Shown here piece after piece: positions 31,819 to 39,337 of a stretch of DNA of 64,000 nucleotides (the stretch's first letter is position 1; every line of letters begins with the position of its first letter). The notes below the pieces were generated by a model. That model worked only from the letters and a program-made list of their open reading frames with translations. It did no database searches and was not told where the DNA came from. The DNA is from a virus, in IMG/VR virus record IMGVR_UViG_3300043399_000446, positions 1-64,000 of that record. One strand, given 5' to 3'. Position numbers and translations under genes: made by a program.

Positions 31819-32364
31819 TTATAATCCGGCCATAGCCTTGAAATTTTTAATTTCAACATCTGCGTCATCGTATATAGGTTTGGCACCTATTCCTGCAATC
31901 TCACGCATTTCATTTAAGTCACCTTCGGACTCTTCTTCTATTCTATATTCATGTGGTGAAATTGTTATGACTTGTTTTAATATATTGCTGTCAGCCTCAA
32001 ATTCTTCTTCGTTGACCATAACAACCCACTCAGTAGGCTCTATACCTGTTAGTGTTTTTAAATCTGAAATAAGTTCAACTATATGTGCAGGTACTGTACT
32101 TCTGCGATTCATTTCAACGAATACAACCCATTTACCTGGAGATAGTTCACCTTCGCTTATGCTTGCATCAAGTACCCAATCATAGCCCCGCTCGAACCAT
32201 TCAGCTAAATCTCTACCTGCCATTTCACTATAAACAACAAATGCTAATGTAACGATGTCGCTATCTTTACCCATTTTAGCAGAGTATTCATCGACTGATA
32301 CGGTTGAATCCATCATGCCTTCTAAGTCGTGATAGTCTAATCCCTCTTTAAGAATTCTTTTCAT
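31819..32364 (-). CDS. conserved-type phage protein, unknown function
   Basis: 181 acidic residues. The N-terminus MKRILKE could be a short tag with an I-x-x-E or L-K-E end. The body has a DIVTLAFVVYSEMAGRDLAEW segment and a YDWVLDASISEG strand. The C-terminus (LNEMREIAGIG, then VEIKNFKAMAGL) is typical of proteins in T4-like environmental phages. AAGGAT precedes the ATG. It lies upstream of the putative holin. Confidence 0.65.
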   Translation of the reverse strand: MKRILKEGLDYHDLEGMMDSTVSVDEYSAKMGKDSDIVTLAFVVYSEMAGRDLAEWFERGYDWVLDASISEGELSPGKWVVFVEMNRRSTVPAHIVELISDLKTLTGIEPTEWVVMVNEEEFEADSNILKQVITISPHEYRIEEESEGDLNEMREIAGIGAKPIYDDADVEIKNFKAMAGL

Positions 32365-32372
32365 GTCTATCC

Positions 32373-32984
32373 TTATGCTACTGGTGGAGGTGCCATTCCA
32401 GGTGCCATAGCAGCTTGATCTCCTGCACCCATCTCAGCGCCTTCTGCGCCTTCATCTTGAGTCAATCCTTCTTCATCCAAATCGTTGCCATAAGCATCAT
32501 TCAATTCTTGTAAATCGATTTCTTGATCTGCTAAGTCAATAGAACCTTCTTTAATGTCGTTCATTAGTTCTTTTGGTATTTCTATTTCAACGAACCAAAC
32601 TTTTCTTTTCTTCATTCTAGGATATCTTGTACCAGGAACAAAGTCTTCATAGTCTTTTACTTCAACAGGTACTTTTAAAGATGATTTACCGTATGTTATT
32701 TTGCACCCTAAATTCAATAGTCTTTTTGCACCTTTAGGATCTGGCATCAATTTATAAGGCCACATGAATGCACATTTAACAGTATAACGCTTGACTATAG
32801 GTCCTTGAACCAATTCACCTAATAGCCAATTCTTGAATGCGTAAATGTCTGCTTCATCTAAAACTCGTTCAAAGTCTAAAAGAATAGACATAGAACCATC
32901 ACTGGTCATGATACCCTTGATAGTGTCTACTATACTAACGAAATCTATATCGTTGAAAAATTCATTTGCAGGTTTGTTTTTCAT
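32373..32984 (-). CDS. conserved-type phage protein, unknown function
   Basis: 203 residues from the second of two adjacent ATGs. A folded part (about 1-150) includes DGSMSILLDFERVLDE and RYPRMKKRKVWFVEIEIP strands. The tail is Asp/Glu/Gly/Ala/Met/Pro-rich and looks disordered. A GATAAATA octamer lies four bases before the chosen ATG and no Shine-Dalgarno is visible, suggesting a leaderless late mRNA. Divergent from phoH. Function unknown. Confidence 0.65.
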   Translation of the reverse strand: MKNKPANEFFNDIDFVSIVDTIKGIMTSDGSMSILLDFERVLDEADIYAFKNWLLGELVQGPIVKRYTVKCAFMWPYKLMPDPKGAKRLLNLGCKITYGKSSLKVPVEVKDYEDFVPGTRYPRMKKRKVWFVEIEIPKELMNDIKEGSIDLADQEIDLQELNDAYGNDLDEEGLTQDEGAEGAEMGAGDQAAMAPGMAPPPVA

Positions 32985-32988
32985 CATG

Positions 32989-32996
32989 TATTTATC
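32989..32996 (-). promoter_or_regulatory. late promoter next to an ATG pair
   Basis: GATAAATA on the minus strand, one and four bases before the two adjacent ATGs at 32987 and 32984. The rest of the divergent gap up to the phoH start (33141) holds no other clear signal beyond AAGGAG at 33129. Confidence 0.5.
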
Positions 32997-33140
32997 ATAA
33001 TGAAAAACTTTTTTTAATTAAGGAATTTTACTGACTATAGCCCAATATTTATCATGTATTTTTCGTAAAAAACGCTGCTATTAATGTGTAATAGGATCAC
33101 CTTAAATATTTTTGCGTTCAATCTTATTAAGGAGATAACT

Positions 33141-33926
33141 TTGAGTAAAAGAAAAACTAGTGCGCTAACCCGTGGTCATGACCAAACAAAAGCTCATTCA
33201 AGAAAGCTCGATGCTAGCAATACTTTTTATATGCATGAGTCTAAAACGATTGATTTTTCTCAGGCGTATCCTAAGCAGCGAAATAAAAAAGTAGCTGAAT
33301 TGATACCCCGAAGTTTAAATCAAGAGAAGTATATCATTGCTCTACTTGACGAGAATACTGATATCGTAATCGTTTCGGGCCCTGCTGGTACAGGCAAAAC
33401 TTACTTAGCTATGGTCGCTGCTATAAAAGCGTTACGCGCAGGTGAATGCGAAAGAATAATACTTACAAGACCCGCTGTAGGTGTTGACGATGAAAAACAT
33501 GGTTTCTTACCAGGCGACCTAAATGCAAAAATGGAGCCTTGGACTAGACCATTACTTGATGTGCTTAGAGAATTTTACAACGCAAAGGAAATTGCCCACA
33601 TGCTAGAAGAACAAATAGTGGAGATAGCACCCCTAGCATTTTGTCGAGGTAGAAATTTCAAAAATAGCTGGATAATTTTAGATGAAGCACAAAACGCTAC
33701 TCCTAGTCAAATGAAAATGATTATGACTAGGATAGGAGTGGGTAGTAAGATTGTTATCTGTGGTGACGTTGAACAAACCGATCGTAGAACACATGATAAT
33801 GGCTTGATGGACTTGTTAGCAAAAATGGACAAAAATGCAGTTCCAGGAATGCAACTATGTAAGTTTGAGATTAAGGATGTACAAAGACACAAAATAATTG
33901 AACATGTACTAAAACTATACTCATAA
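33141..33926 (+). CDS. phoH: PhoH-like ATPase
   Basis: 261 residues from a TTG at 33141, chosen because AAGGAG lies six bases upstream; in-frame ATG 33084 has no ribosome site. The P-loop SGPAGTGKTYLA follows the PhoH-type QEKYIIALL opening. PAVGVDDEKHGFLPGDL, the Walker B IILDEAQNATPSQMKM and a GDVEQTD segment complete the PhoH core. It is widespread in marine and freshwater phages; its role is debated (RNA-linked ATPase/helicase activity, sometimes phosphate-linked). A plus-strand single gene with its own terminator. No pho box is recognisable. Confidence 0.93.
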   Translation: MSKRKTSALTRGHDQTKAHSRKLDASNTFYMHESKTIDFSQAYPKQRNKKVAELIPRSLNQEKYIIALLDENTDIVIVSGPAGTGKTYLAMVAAIKALRAGECERIILTRPAVGVDDEKHGFLPGDLNAKMEPWTRPLLDVLREFYNAKEIAHMLEEQIVEIAPLAFCRGRNFKNSWIILDEAQNATPSQMKMIMTRIGVGSKIVICGDVEQTDRRTHDNGLMDLLAKMDKNAVPGMQLCKFEIKDVQRHKIIEHVLKLYS

Positions 33927-33955
33927 AGAAACGGGGACATATGTCCCCGTTTCTT
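33926..33955. terminator. bidirectional terminator overlapping both stop codons
   Basis: A perfect 30-bp palindrome with 15-base arms (AAGAAACGGGGACAT) that begins with the last base of the phoH stop and covers part of the stop of the convergent gene at 33954. Both strands have a GC-rich stem followed by a short U-rich run. Confidence 0.85.
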
Positions 33956-34226
33956 ACTTTGATTTCTCTTTAGCAGTTATTGTTGCTTCTTTTTCAAGTT
34001 GCGCAATAAGTGCAGGATAGATTTTCTTGTAATACTGATTGGCTTTATCCCAATCCATATCAACTATTTTACCCTCAATTACGCACTTTTCTATTTTCTT
34101 TGTGGCGTAATCTAAAATCACATTACAGGTTTGTTTATCGGTAGCTTTCAACTTTTTGCTAGTTGAAACTTGTTCATCGATCTGGCCGCCAGGCTTTCTC
34201 CAAAATGTAATAAGTAAGTAACGGAT
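33954..34226 (-). CDS. conserved-type protein downstream of gp44, apparent AUC start
   Basis: About 90 residues. The frame continues upstream of the first usual start codon (a TTG at 34151) with protein-like sequence, IRYLLITFWRKPGGQIDEQ, up to a GGAG six bases before ATC 34224-34226. Relatives I remember from cyanophages start with this RY-x-TF-x-KPGGQIDEQ block, so the true protein should include it. No ATG, GTG or TTG lies between GGAG and the block; ATC, or the ATT just before, must initiate, or a base was misread. Convergent with phoH. Not a recognisable gp62. Function unknown. Confidence 0.65.
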   Translation of the reverse strand: MRYLLITFWRKPGGQIDEQVSTSKKLKATDKQTCNVILDYATKKIEKCVIEGKIVDMDWDKANQYYKKIYPALIAQLEKEATITAKEKSK

Positions 34227-34236
34227 GATAATCTCC

Positions 34237-35160
34237 TTACATAGTCAATTCTGCTAACGAAGCTGCTAATGATATTTCGGGGACACCCACTAAAGGTAAA
34301 TTAGCAAGACCATTTCTAATGATAATAATGCTTGCGTCACGTTTTTCTTGTGTCTTACCCCACAAGTCAAGGTTTTGATACATCCAAACATAAATCTCTT
34401 CTACTCTTGTAGGATATAAAGAAATGTATTGCATCAACTGTTGACGACCTTCAAGCACTTTACCTGCTTTGAATAGTTGGCTTGCTTCTACAAGTAGTTC
34501 GTTTTCGCTACTTCCTGCTTTCTGTGGGGGCAACAGTTTACCTGTATTGCTATTTACTTGAAGTTGATTCAAGCATTTACGCAAGTCAGGATAAGTTGCG
34601 CGAACATAATCATCTAGTGTATCTAAATCAAATACTACATTCTCTGTTACTAGAACTGTAGCGGCGCGCGCTGTGAATTCCGTCTTATCTGTTTTAGCTA
34701 TATGGAATTCGTGACAGCGTGATTTTAGTGCAGGGATGATCTTGTGCTGATAATTACAAGTTAGAATGAATCTAACAGTTTGATGATATGCTTCCATATC
34801 ATTACGCAATGCTGCTTGAAACTCTGCGGATGTATAGTCAGCCTCGTCAAGTAGAATCACTTTGAAGTTACCAAAAGGCATTGTTTGTGCAAACCCATTG
34901 ATTTTTTCTCGCACAATAGCAACGCCATTCTCTCTTGACGCATTGATTTCTAGCACATCGTAATCTTCTACGCCTAGCTCATTAATCAATACTTTTGCTA
35001 GTGTAGTTTTACCTGTGCCAGGATCACCTGAAAGCAATAGATGAGGTATACTACCGTCTTTGATCCATTGTTCAACTTGCTGCTTTTGTCGTTCATCTAC
35101 GAACACATAATCAGCAACAGATTTAGGACGATACACCTCAACCCATAATTTATTTTTCAT
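34237..35160 (-). CDS. gp44: clamp loader large subunit gp44
   Basis: 307 residues (T4 gp44 has 319). AAA+ landmarks: GDPGTGKT Walker A at 45-52, LLDEAD Walker B (105-108), the sensor loop LTCNY and the arginine finger SRC at 147-149. It begins with WVEVYRPKS as RFC-type loaders do. It loads gp45 on DNA. Its ATG lies 11 bases inside the end of the endonuclease gene, which separates it from the upstream gene at 35899. A separate gp62 partner was not found in this window. Confidence 0.93.
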   Translation of the reverse strand: MKNKLWVEVYRPKSVADYVFVDERQKQQVEQWIKDGSIPHLLLSGDPGTGKTTLAKVLINELGVEDYDVLEINASRENGVAIVREKINGFAQTMPFGNFKVILLDEADYTSAEFQAALRNDMEAYHQTVRFILTCNYQHKIIPALKSRCHEFHIAKTDKTEFTARAATVLVTENVVFDLDTLDDYVRATYPDLRKCLNQLQVNSNTGKLLPPQKAGSSENELLVEASQLFKAGKVLEGRQQLMQYISLYPTRVEEIYVWMYQNLDLWGKTQEKRDASIIIIRNGLANLPLVGVPEISLAASLAELTM

Positions 35161-35833
35161 ATTTGATTTCTTTTCTCTCTAAAACTAGAACCACTTCAAA
35201 CCCTTCTAAAAGACATTGATTGAGTTTTGCCTTATTCCTATTTTCTAAAATAGGATCTTTTCCTTTTTTATTCCAAGTCCAGTTAGACTTAATCTCGTAA
35301 ATCGTATTATCTATGATATAATCACTTATGTAAAGTTTTTTGGTATTATCTTCTGGATCTAGGTACCATACGCAAGGACCCCGCTTTACATTTTTGGATA
35401 TCCAGTCAGACCCATAAACCTTTTCTAAAGTTTCTAAAAAATCAAATTCATATGTACCTTGATAAGGTATTCCTAAATTTTTATACTCTAAAATAGGACA
35501 GTTTTTATTATTGTCCCAAGGATTGTTTTCCCAATGCTTTCGCATTGTATTTGCTAATTTTTTATAATGCCCTTGTTGTTTTCTTGTTGCTGTTGCTTTA
35601 ATTTGAGATGTTTTAGTTATACCTAATTTAGTCCTAGTCTCTAAAGATTTTTTGGCTCTTTCTAAATGGTCTGTTCTGTCAGAAAATTGTTTCCGCTTCC
35701 CCATACATGAGTTATGATGGGCAGAGCAACAATATTTGCCATTTGAAAAAATAAAGTTTGCTTGCCCATCACATCCATAGTTACATTTAGTTTCTATATT
35801 AATTTCTTTAGCAATAGGTTTTTGAAATTTCAT
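35150..35833 (-). CDS. putative homing endonuclease, PD-(D/E)xK type with N-terminal zinc finger
   Basis: 227 residues. A Cys-rich N-terminus (CNYGCDGQANF, then YCCSAHHNSC) forms a zinc-binding module seen in phage homing endonucleases. A basic helical linker (about 55-100) follows. The C-terminal nuclease shows GTYEFDFLETL, then YISDYIIDNTIYEIKSNW, giving D...E-x-K as in the Vsr-like/EDxHD endonucleases. It is inserted between the gene at 35899 and gp44 and overlaps the gp44 start by 11 bases. AGGAG and a CATAAATA octamer precede it. It is the third free-standing endonuclease in the window. Confidence 0.75.
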   Translation of the reverse strand: MKFQKPIAKEINIETKCNYGCDGQANFIFSNGKYCCSAHHNSCMGKRKQFSDRTDHLERAKKSLETRTKLGITKTSQIKATATRKQQGHYKKLANTMRKHWENNPWDNNKNCPILEYKNLGIPYQGTYEFDFLETLEKVYGSDWISKNVKRGPCVWYLDPEDNTKKLYISDYIIDNTIYEIKSNWTWNKKGKDPILENRNKAKLNQCLLEGFEVVLVLERKEIKYEK

Positions 35834-35851
35834 AAAAATCTTCTCCTACAC

Positions 35852-35859
35852 TATTTATG
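35852..35859 (-). promoter_or_regulatory. late promoter of the PD-(D/E)xK endonuclease gene
   Basis: CATAAATA on the minus strand, 18 bases before the ATG at 35833, with AGGAG in between. Confidence 0.5.
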
Positions 35860-35898
35860 CATAGAAAAGACTTTTCAACCCAAAGTGTATTTTTCATA

Positions 35899-36195
35899 TT
35901 ACCCACGTAATGATTCAAAACTAATGATTTTACCCAATTCTTCACCTAAATCTTTATCTTCAGTAATGATATGCAGCCTTTGATCGTGACGATCAGTTCT
36001 TCTATCATATACACTATATGATACCACATACCCACCATTGGCTTTATTGATAGTGAAATTTATAGAAGATGCTGATTCTATGCTTCGGACCCCAACCCCA
36101 ATTACTGATGATTTAGTTTGATTAGCATAGGGAACGTCAACTAACAATTCTGTTTGCTGAATTCTTCTACGCAGCCATGTGAAAAACCAATTCAT
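35899..36195 (-). CDS. conserved-type phage protein, unknown function
   Basis: 98 residues. MNWFFTWLRRRI opening, then beta strands with NKANGGYVVSYSVYDRRTD and a HIITEDKDLGEELGKII close. I recognise this pattern from small genes of T4-like marine phages but know of no function. It overlaps the next gene by four bases (ATGA). Confidence 0.7.
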   Translation of the reverse strand: MNWFFTWLRRRIQQTELLVDVPYANQTKSSVIGVGVRSIESASSINFTINKANGGYVVSYSVYDRRTDRHDQRLHIITEDKDLGEELGKIISFESLRG

Positions 36196-36410
36196 TTTGT
36201 TTCCAGTAGTTTTTTAAGATTAAAGATAGCTTCTGGTCCAAGCAAAAATTCGCATTTACGCTGCTCTGATTTTGGGTTCTTTGCACCAGTCCAAACACTA
36301 TAGAAGCTTAGTTGCTTAGTGTTTTCAGGATTGGCACAATCAACCAATTCAGCATAAAGTTGATAAGTTTCACCGCTTGTGTCTTTTACTTCATGTAATA
36401 GTTGTTTCAT
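36192..36410 (-). CDS. small unknown protein
   Basis: 72 residues, acidic at the start, with one QLSFYSVWTGAKNPKSEQR segment. No domain recognised. Its stop and start overlap both neighbours in ATGA style, so it is in the GroES-like to gp44 operon. Confidence 0.65.
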   Translation of the reverse strand: MKQLLHEVKDTSGETYQLYAELVDCANPENTKQLSFYSVWTGAKNPKSEQRKCEFLLGPEAIFNLKKLLETK

Positions 36411-36772
36411 TATAGTACCTTATCACTCATAGTTTGATCGTTGACGGGTTCGTCACTTACTAGTAGTATATCATTATTATCTACTTTGCGTATGACTTTT
36501 TCGCCCTCATTATCTTCTATTTTAACACCTCGCGTCCAACGACCGTGAGCGATTAGGACATATTGCCCAACTTTTACATCTTTCTGCTCACTACCCACAG
36601 CGTAAACTTTTGCCCAACGTGGACGAATTCCAGAGTTTTTCATATCATCATTTGGAATGATGATGCCACCTTGACTGATACGCTCTTCAAACTTCATGTC
36701 GCATACGATTACTGCATCATTTAATGGGATTATTTTGTTGACTTTGTGTGCTGCAAATGCTAGTTTACTCAT
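36410..36772 (-). CDS. GroES / gp31-like co-chaperonin
   Basis: 120 residues. The Cpn10 pattern is clear: IIPLNDAVIVCDMKFEE first strand, the mobile-loop end SQGGIIIPNDD, AKVYAVGSEQKDVKVGQYVLI, and NDILLVSDE at the close. T4 gp31 replaces GroES so that GroEL can fold the major capsid protein. The mobile loop (about 28-40) here is shorter and closer to GroES than to T4 gp31. Coupled to its neighbours by ATGA overlaps. Confidence 0.85.
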   Translation of the reverse strand: MSKLAFAAHKVNKIIPLNDAVIVCDMKFEERISQGGIIIPNDDMKNSGIRPRWAKVYAVGSEQKDVKVGQYVLIAHGRWTRGVKIEDNEGEKVIRKVDNNDILLVSDEPVNDQTMSDKVL

Positions 36773-37149
36773 TTTTTACCTCGTTTTTGCTGTGCCTTTA
36801 GTTCTTCTTGTTTGATTCTTTCTACTTCTGCGTCATCTGCCATATCTTCTTCCAACTCTTTTTCAAATTGGCTCAACTCAATTAGCTCTTCAGCTTGGGG
36901 CTGAGGTGCTTGTGGTTTTTTAGATTCAGGCATGGGTTTTCTAACTGGATTGGCACTGCGATTGCCTACAGTTTTACTATAGTTTTGATTTACCTTTTCA
37001 GTAACAGGTGTAATTACCTTACCTTGAGCGTCGATAGTGTCTCCCCGTGCATTTACCGACATGTTTCCTACTGCGCGAACCTTTTCGTTTTTAGTAGCTA
37101 GTACGCTCATATCAACTGTTTTACCTAATGCTGTCCTATATTTGGCCAT
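36769..37149 (-). CDS. conserved-type phage protein, unknown function
   Basis: 126 residues. A conserved N-terminal block (YRTALGKTVDMSVLATKNEK, then VGNMSVNARGDTID) is followed by a low-complexity Pro/Gln/Glu/Lys-rich tail that looks disordered. Proteins with this block are common in T4-like cyanophages. AGGAG precedes the start. No function known to me. Confidence 0.7.
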   Translation of the reverse strand: MAKYRTALGKTVDMSVLATKNEKVRAVGNMSVNARGDTIDAQGKVITPVTEKVNQNYSKTVGNRSANPVRKPMPESKKPQAPQPQAEELIELSQFEKELEEDMADDAEVERIKQEELKAQQKRGKK

Positions 37150-37158
37150 TATGTTCTC

Positions 37159-37665
37159 CTATTTCAAAAATTCTTCTATATCTAAGTCATAGAATAAACT
37201 ATTTACCCTATGAACACCTATCAAAAATAATACAAAACTTGCTACTGAGCTACCTCTGCCCACTCCCCATACGATGTTATTTGCTCGCATAGTATCTACT
37301 AAGTATTTCAAATATTTTAGTAAGGGAAATAGGTCTCTTTCCTGATATAACATTAGCTCATTTGCTGCTCGTTGTAGTTCTGCTTCGCCCCTGCATTGAT
37401 CTAAAATCCATTTAGCGATATCTATGTTTTTGTAATCTTCGGGCATCAACCAAATGTTTTGACAGATTTGGTCGAACTCAGATTTATTTATTTTAGGATC
37501 AATATAAGTGATTAACTCAGGTTTATTAGATATATTTAACTCTGGGTCAAAAGTGATTTCTTTATCAACTAAGCATTTTTTGAGTGATAGCTCAGGGTTA
37601 GACATGATGGCGTCTAACAAGTCTTTTTCAGAGAAAATAGGGTTACCACAGCTATCAATTTTCAT
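37159..37665 (-). CDS. DnaE/PolC-like fragment (GRGSS motif)
   Basis: 168 residues. The last 40 residues, VWGVGRGSSVASFVLFLIG then NSLFYDLDIEEFLK, match the palm entry motif of C-family polymerases (GxGRGSAAGSLVAY...LGI...PL...FERFL). No catalytic aspartates of the polymerase follow, since the protein ends here. The first 125 residues are not recognisable as a PHP domain. Either a remnant or a stand-alone domain with a new role. Similar proteins exist in some T4-like phages, so it is probably not a broken gene. Confidence 0.65.
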   Translation of the reverse strand: MKIDSCGNPIFSEKDLLDAIMSNPELSLKKCLVDKEITFDPELNISNKPELITYIDPKINKSEFDQICQNIWLMPEDYKNIDIAKWILDQCRGEAELQRAANELMLYQERDLFPLLKYLKYLVDTMRANNIVWGVGRGSSVASFVLFLIGVHRVNSLFYDLDIEEFLK

Positions 37666-37701
37666 AACTTACATTATTACATCTATCGATGATTTAGTCA
37701 A

Positions 37702-38310
37702 TCAAACTGGTGTTTTTTCCTGAGGATTGGTAAAAAGTATTTCTGCTACAGTTGTCTTGTCTGTTTTGATTTCCCAAAGCAAATCCTGATCCCAATCGTT
37801 AGATATAGCGTGTAGCTTTACTATTTTTTCTTTCTTGTTTATTTTGTTGAAGTTTGATATGCATGTATTTGGGTTAAACCACCAGCCATCGTTTTTTGCG
37901 AATTCTTCGTCTATGACTTCGATGTCACCAAAAAACTTCACACCATCACTCATTTTTGAACTTAGAATTATTTCTGTTACGACAAATCTACCTTCTGTAA
38001 TCGAATTAAGTTTTAGCAATAATGCTTGCATCACTACTTGGTCATATGGTTCATTGGGCAATGTGCAAACTTTTATATTAGCATCTATGTATTTGTCTAT
38101 AGCACGCTTTTCTTTTTCATTAACAAATACTGAATTCTCTAAGCAATCTAATAGAAAGTGTTTTATTCTTTCCATAGCTATGTTTTGTTCTTTGGGACAA
38201 TTTATTTCCACATAAATTATAAGTGAAAGAGAATACAGATTCATCAAGAACTTATTATCATAATGAACACCAGCTTGAAATGCAAAGTCACGCTGTATTT
38301 TTGTACTCAT
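37702..38310 (-). CDS. unknown phage protein
   Basis: 202 residues, no recognised domain, mixed alpha/beta with aromatic clusters (NDGWWFNPNTC). It lies in the same operon as the DnaE-like fragment and the GroES-like gene. Its stop is 36 bases before the next start. Confidence 0.65.
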   Translation of the reverse strand: MSTKIQRDFAFQAGVHYDNKFLMNLYSLSLIIYVEINCPKEQNIAMERIKHFLLDCLENSVFVNEKEKRAIDKYIDANIKVCTLPNEPYDQVVMQALLLKLNSITEGRFVVTEIILSSKMSDGVKFFGDIEVIDEEFAKNDGWWFNPNTCISNFNKINKKEKIVKLHAISNDWDQDLLWEIKTDKTTVAEILFTNPQEKTPV

Positions 38311-38317
38311 TTTATTC

Positions 38318-38542
38318 TCATTTTACGTTGATTTGTTTTTTGATGTTTTGCTTTTCAAGCATTGCATCCATTTTACGTCTGTATTCGTTCTTATAACTTT
38401 CAATAACCATTTGAAGCTGATGTATTAGTGGAGCATTGCCAGTTCTGTATGCAAAGGTTAGTTTATTTGTGAGGTCTGAAATTGTGTTTTGTAACTCTTC
38501 AAGAGTTTTCTTTTCTAAGCTTTGTACAAAGGGATGTTCCAT
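38318..38542 (-). CDS. small coiled-coil protein
   Basis: 74 residues from the ATG at 38542, two bases after the upstream stop; a GTG three codons earlier overlaps that stop. Heptad pattern in LEKKTLEELQNTISDLTNKL. No function recognised. Its position behind the fibre-like gene suggests a chaperone or small structural role, but that is inference. Confidence 0.65.
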   Translation of the reverse strand: MEHPFVQSLEKKTLEELQNTISDLTNKLTFAYRTGNAPLIHQLQMVIESYKNEYRRKMDAMLEKQNIKKQINVK

Positions 38543-38544
38543 GA

Positions 38545-39309
38545 TTACCACGCACTTAAGCTAACGCGCTTCCAAATAGCTGTCGATCCATCATAAGTAC
38601 CTACACAAACATAAAGATAATCACTGTCAACTGCTACTGTACCTGCCCTATCACCCAGCGAACCCACATTGCTTGCGGGAACTGTAGTTTGTATCTGTGT
38701 AACTTTTCTAGGACGATTATATGGCTCTATGAGGATCGTATTGCCGCAATCTAAACTACTTAATCTATAATCTAGTTGACTGACACCTGCAGGTGCGGTG
38801 ACAGTAGCCACATTTGCTACAACTGCATAATTTTCTAATGTAGTTACACCAAAATTATTATTACTGTTTACTACTTCACTGGGAAAACTGATGATTGCGT
38901 TAGCATTACTCACGGCTAGTTGCAATTGAACATTGCTTTGTGTACCTGTAGGGGCCCAACCACTAAATTGCAGCGTAACATCTCCTACTACAGTACCATA
39001 CTGGACATCTCCGGATTGTACATTTACAACTACAATGCCTGATAATGAACTTCCTAAATTATAAGTAGTTGCTCTAAATCCCCGCGTGGAAGCATTACTA
39101 ATAAGTGTTCCCTCCATGTCATTATTTACAGTAGAGTTGGCTAATGCTTGTTTTACGACTACTTTTGTTTGTAGATCAGTAATTTCATTTGCTGCTGTAT
39201 TTAAATTAGTTTTTATAGAGGCGAAATTATCCCTAAAACCTTGAGAACTATTGTTCTGTCCAGGTATAGGATAATTTACATTTATTCCACTTGTATTAAT
39301 TGTACTCAT
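38545..39309 (-). CDS. tail fibre / whisker-like structural protein
   Basis: 254 residues. The N-terminal block INVNYPIPGQNNSSQGFRDN followed by a NTAANEITDLQTKV coiled-coil stretch is a recurrent opening of fibre proteins in T4-like environmental phages. The rest is beta-rich with a SDYLYVCVGTYDGSTAIWKR close typical of fibre C-termini. First gene after a late octamer at 39326. Confidence 0.75.
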   Translation of the reverse strand: MSTINTSGINVNYPIPGQNNSSQGFRDNFASIKTNLNTAANEITDLQTKVVVKQALANSTVNNDMEGTLISNASTRGFRATTYNLGSSLSGIVVVNVQSGDVQYGTVVGDVTLQFSGWAPTGTQSNVQLQLAVSNANAIISFPSEVVNSNNNFGVTTLENYAVVANVATVTAPAGVSQLDYRLSSLDCGNTILIEPYNRPRKVTQIQTTVPASNVGSLGDRAGTVAVDSDYLYVCVGTYDGSTAIWKRVSLSAW

Positions 39310-39325
39310 AGTTTATTCCCTATAG

Positions 39326-39333
39326 TATTTATT
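39326..39333 (-). promoter_or_regulatory. late promoter
   Basis: AATAAATA on the minus strand, 16 bases before the ATG at 39309, with AGGGA in the leader. Confidence 0.5.
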
Positions 39334-39337
39334 ACCT

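Noticed and set aside
33954-34226. gp62, the small clamp loader subunit, because it follows gp44
   Set aside because: At about 90 residues it is much shorter than gp62 and shows no similarity I can see.
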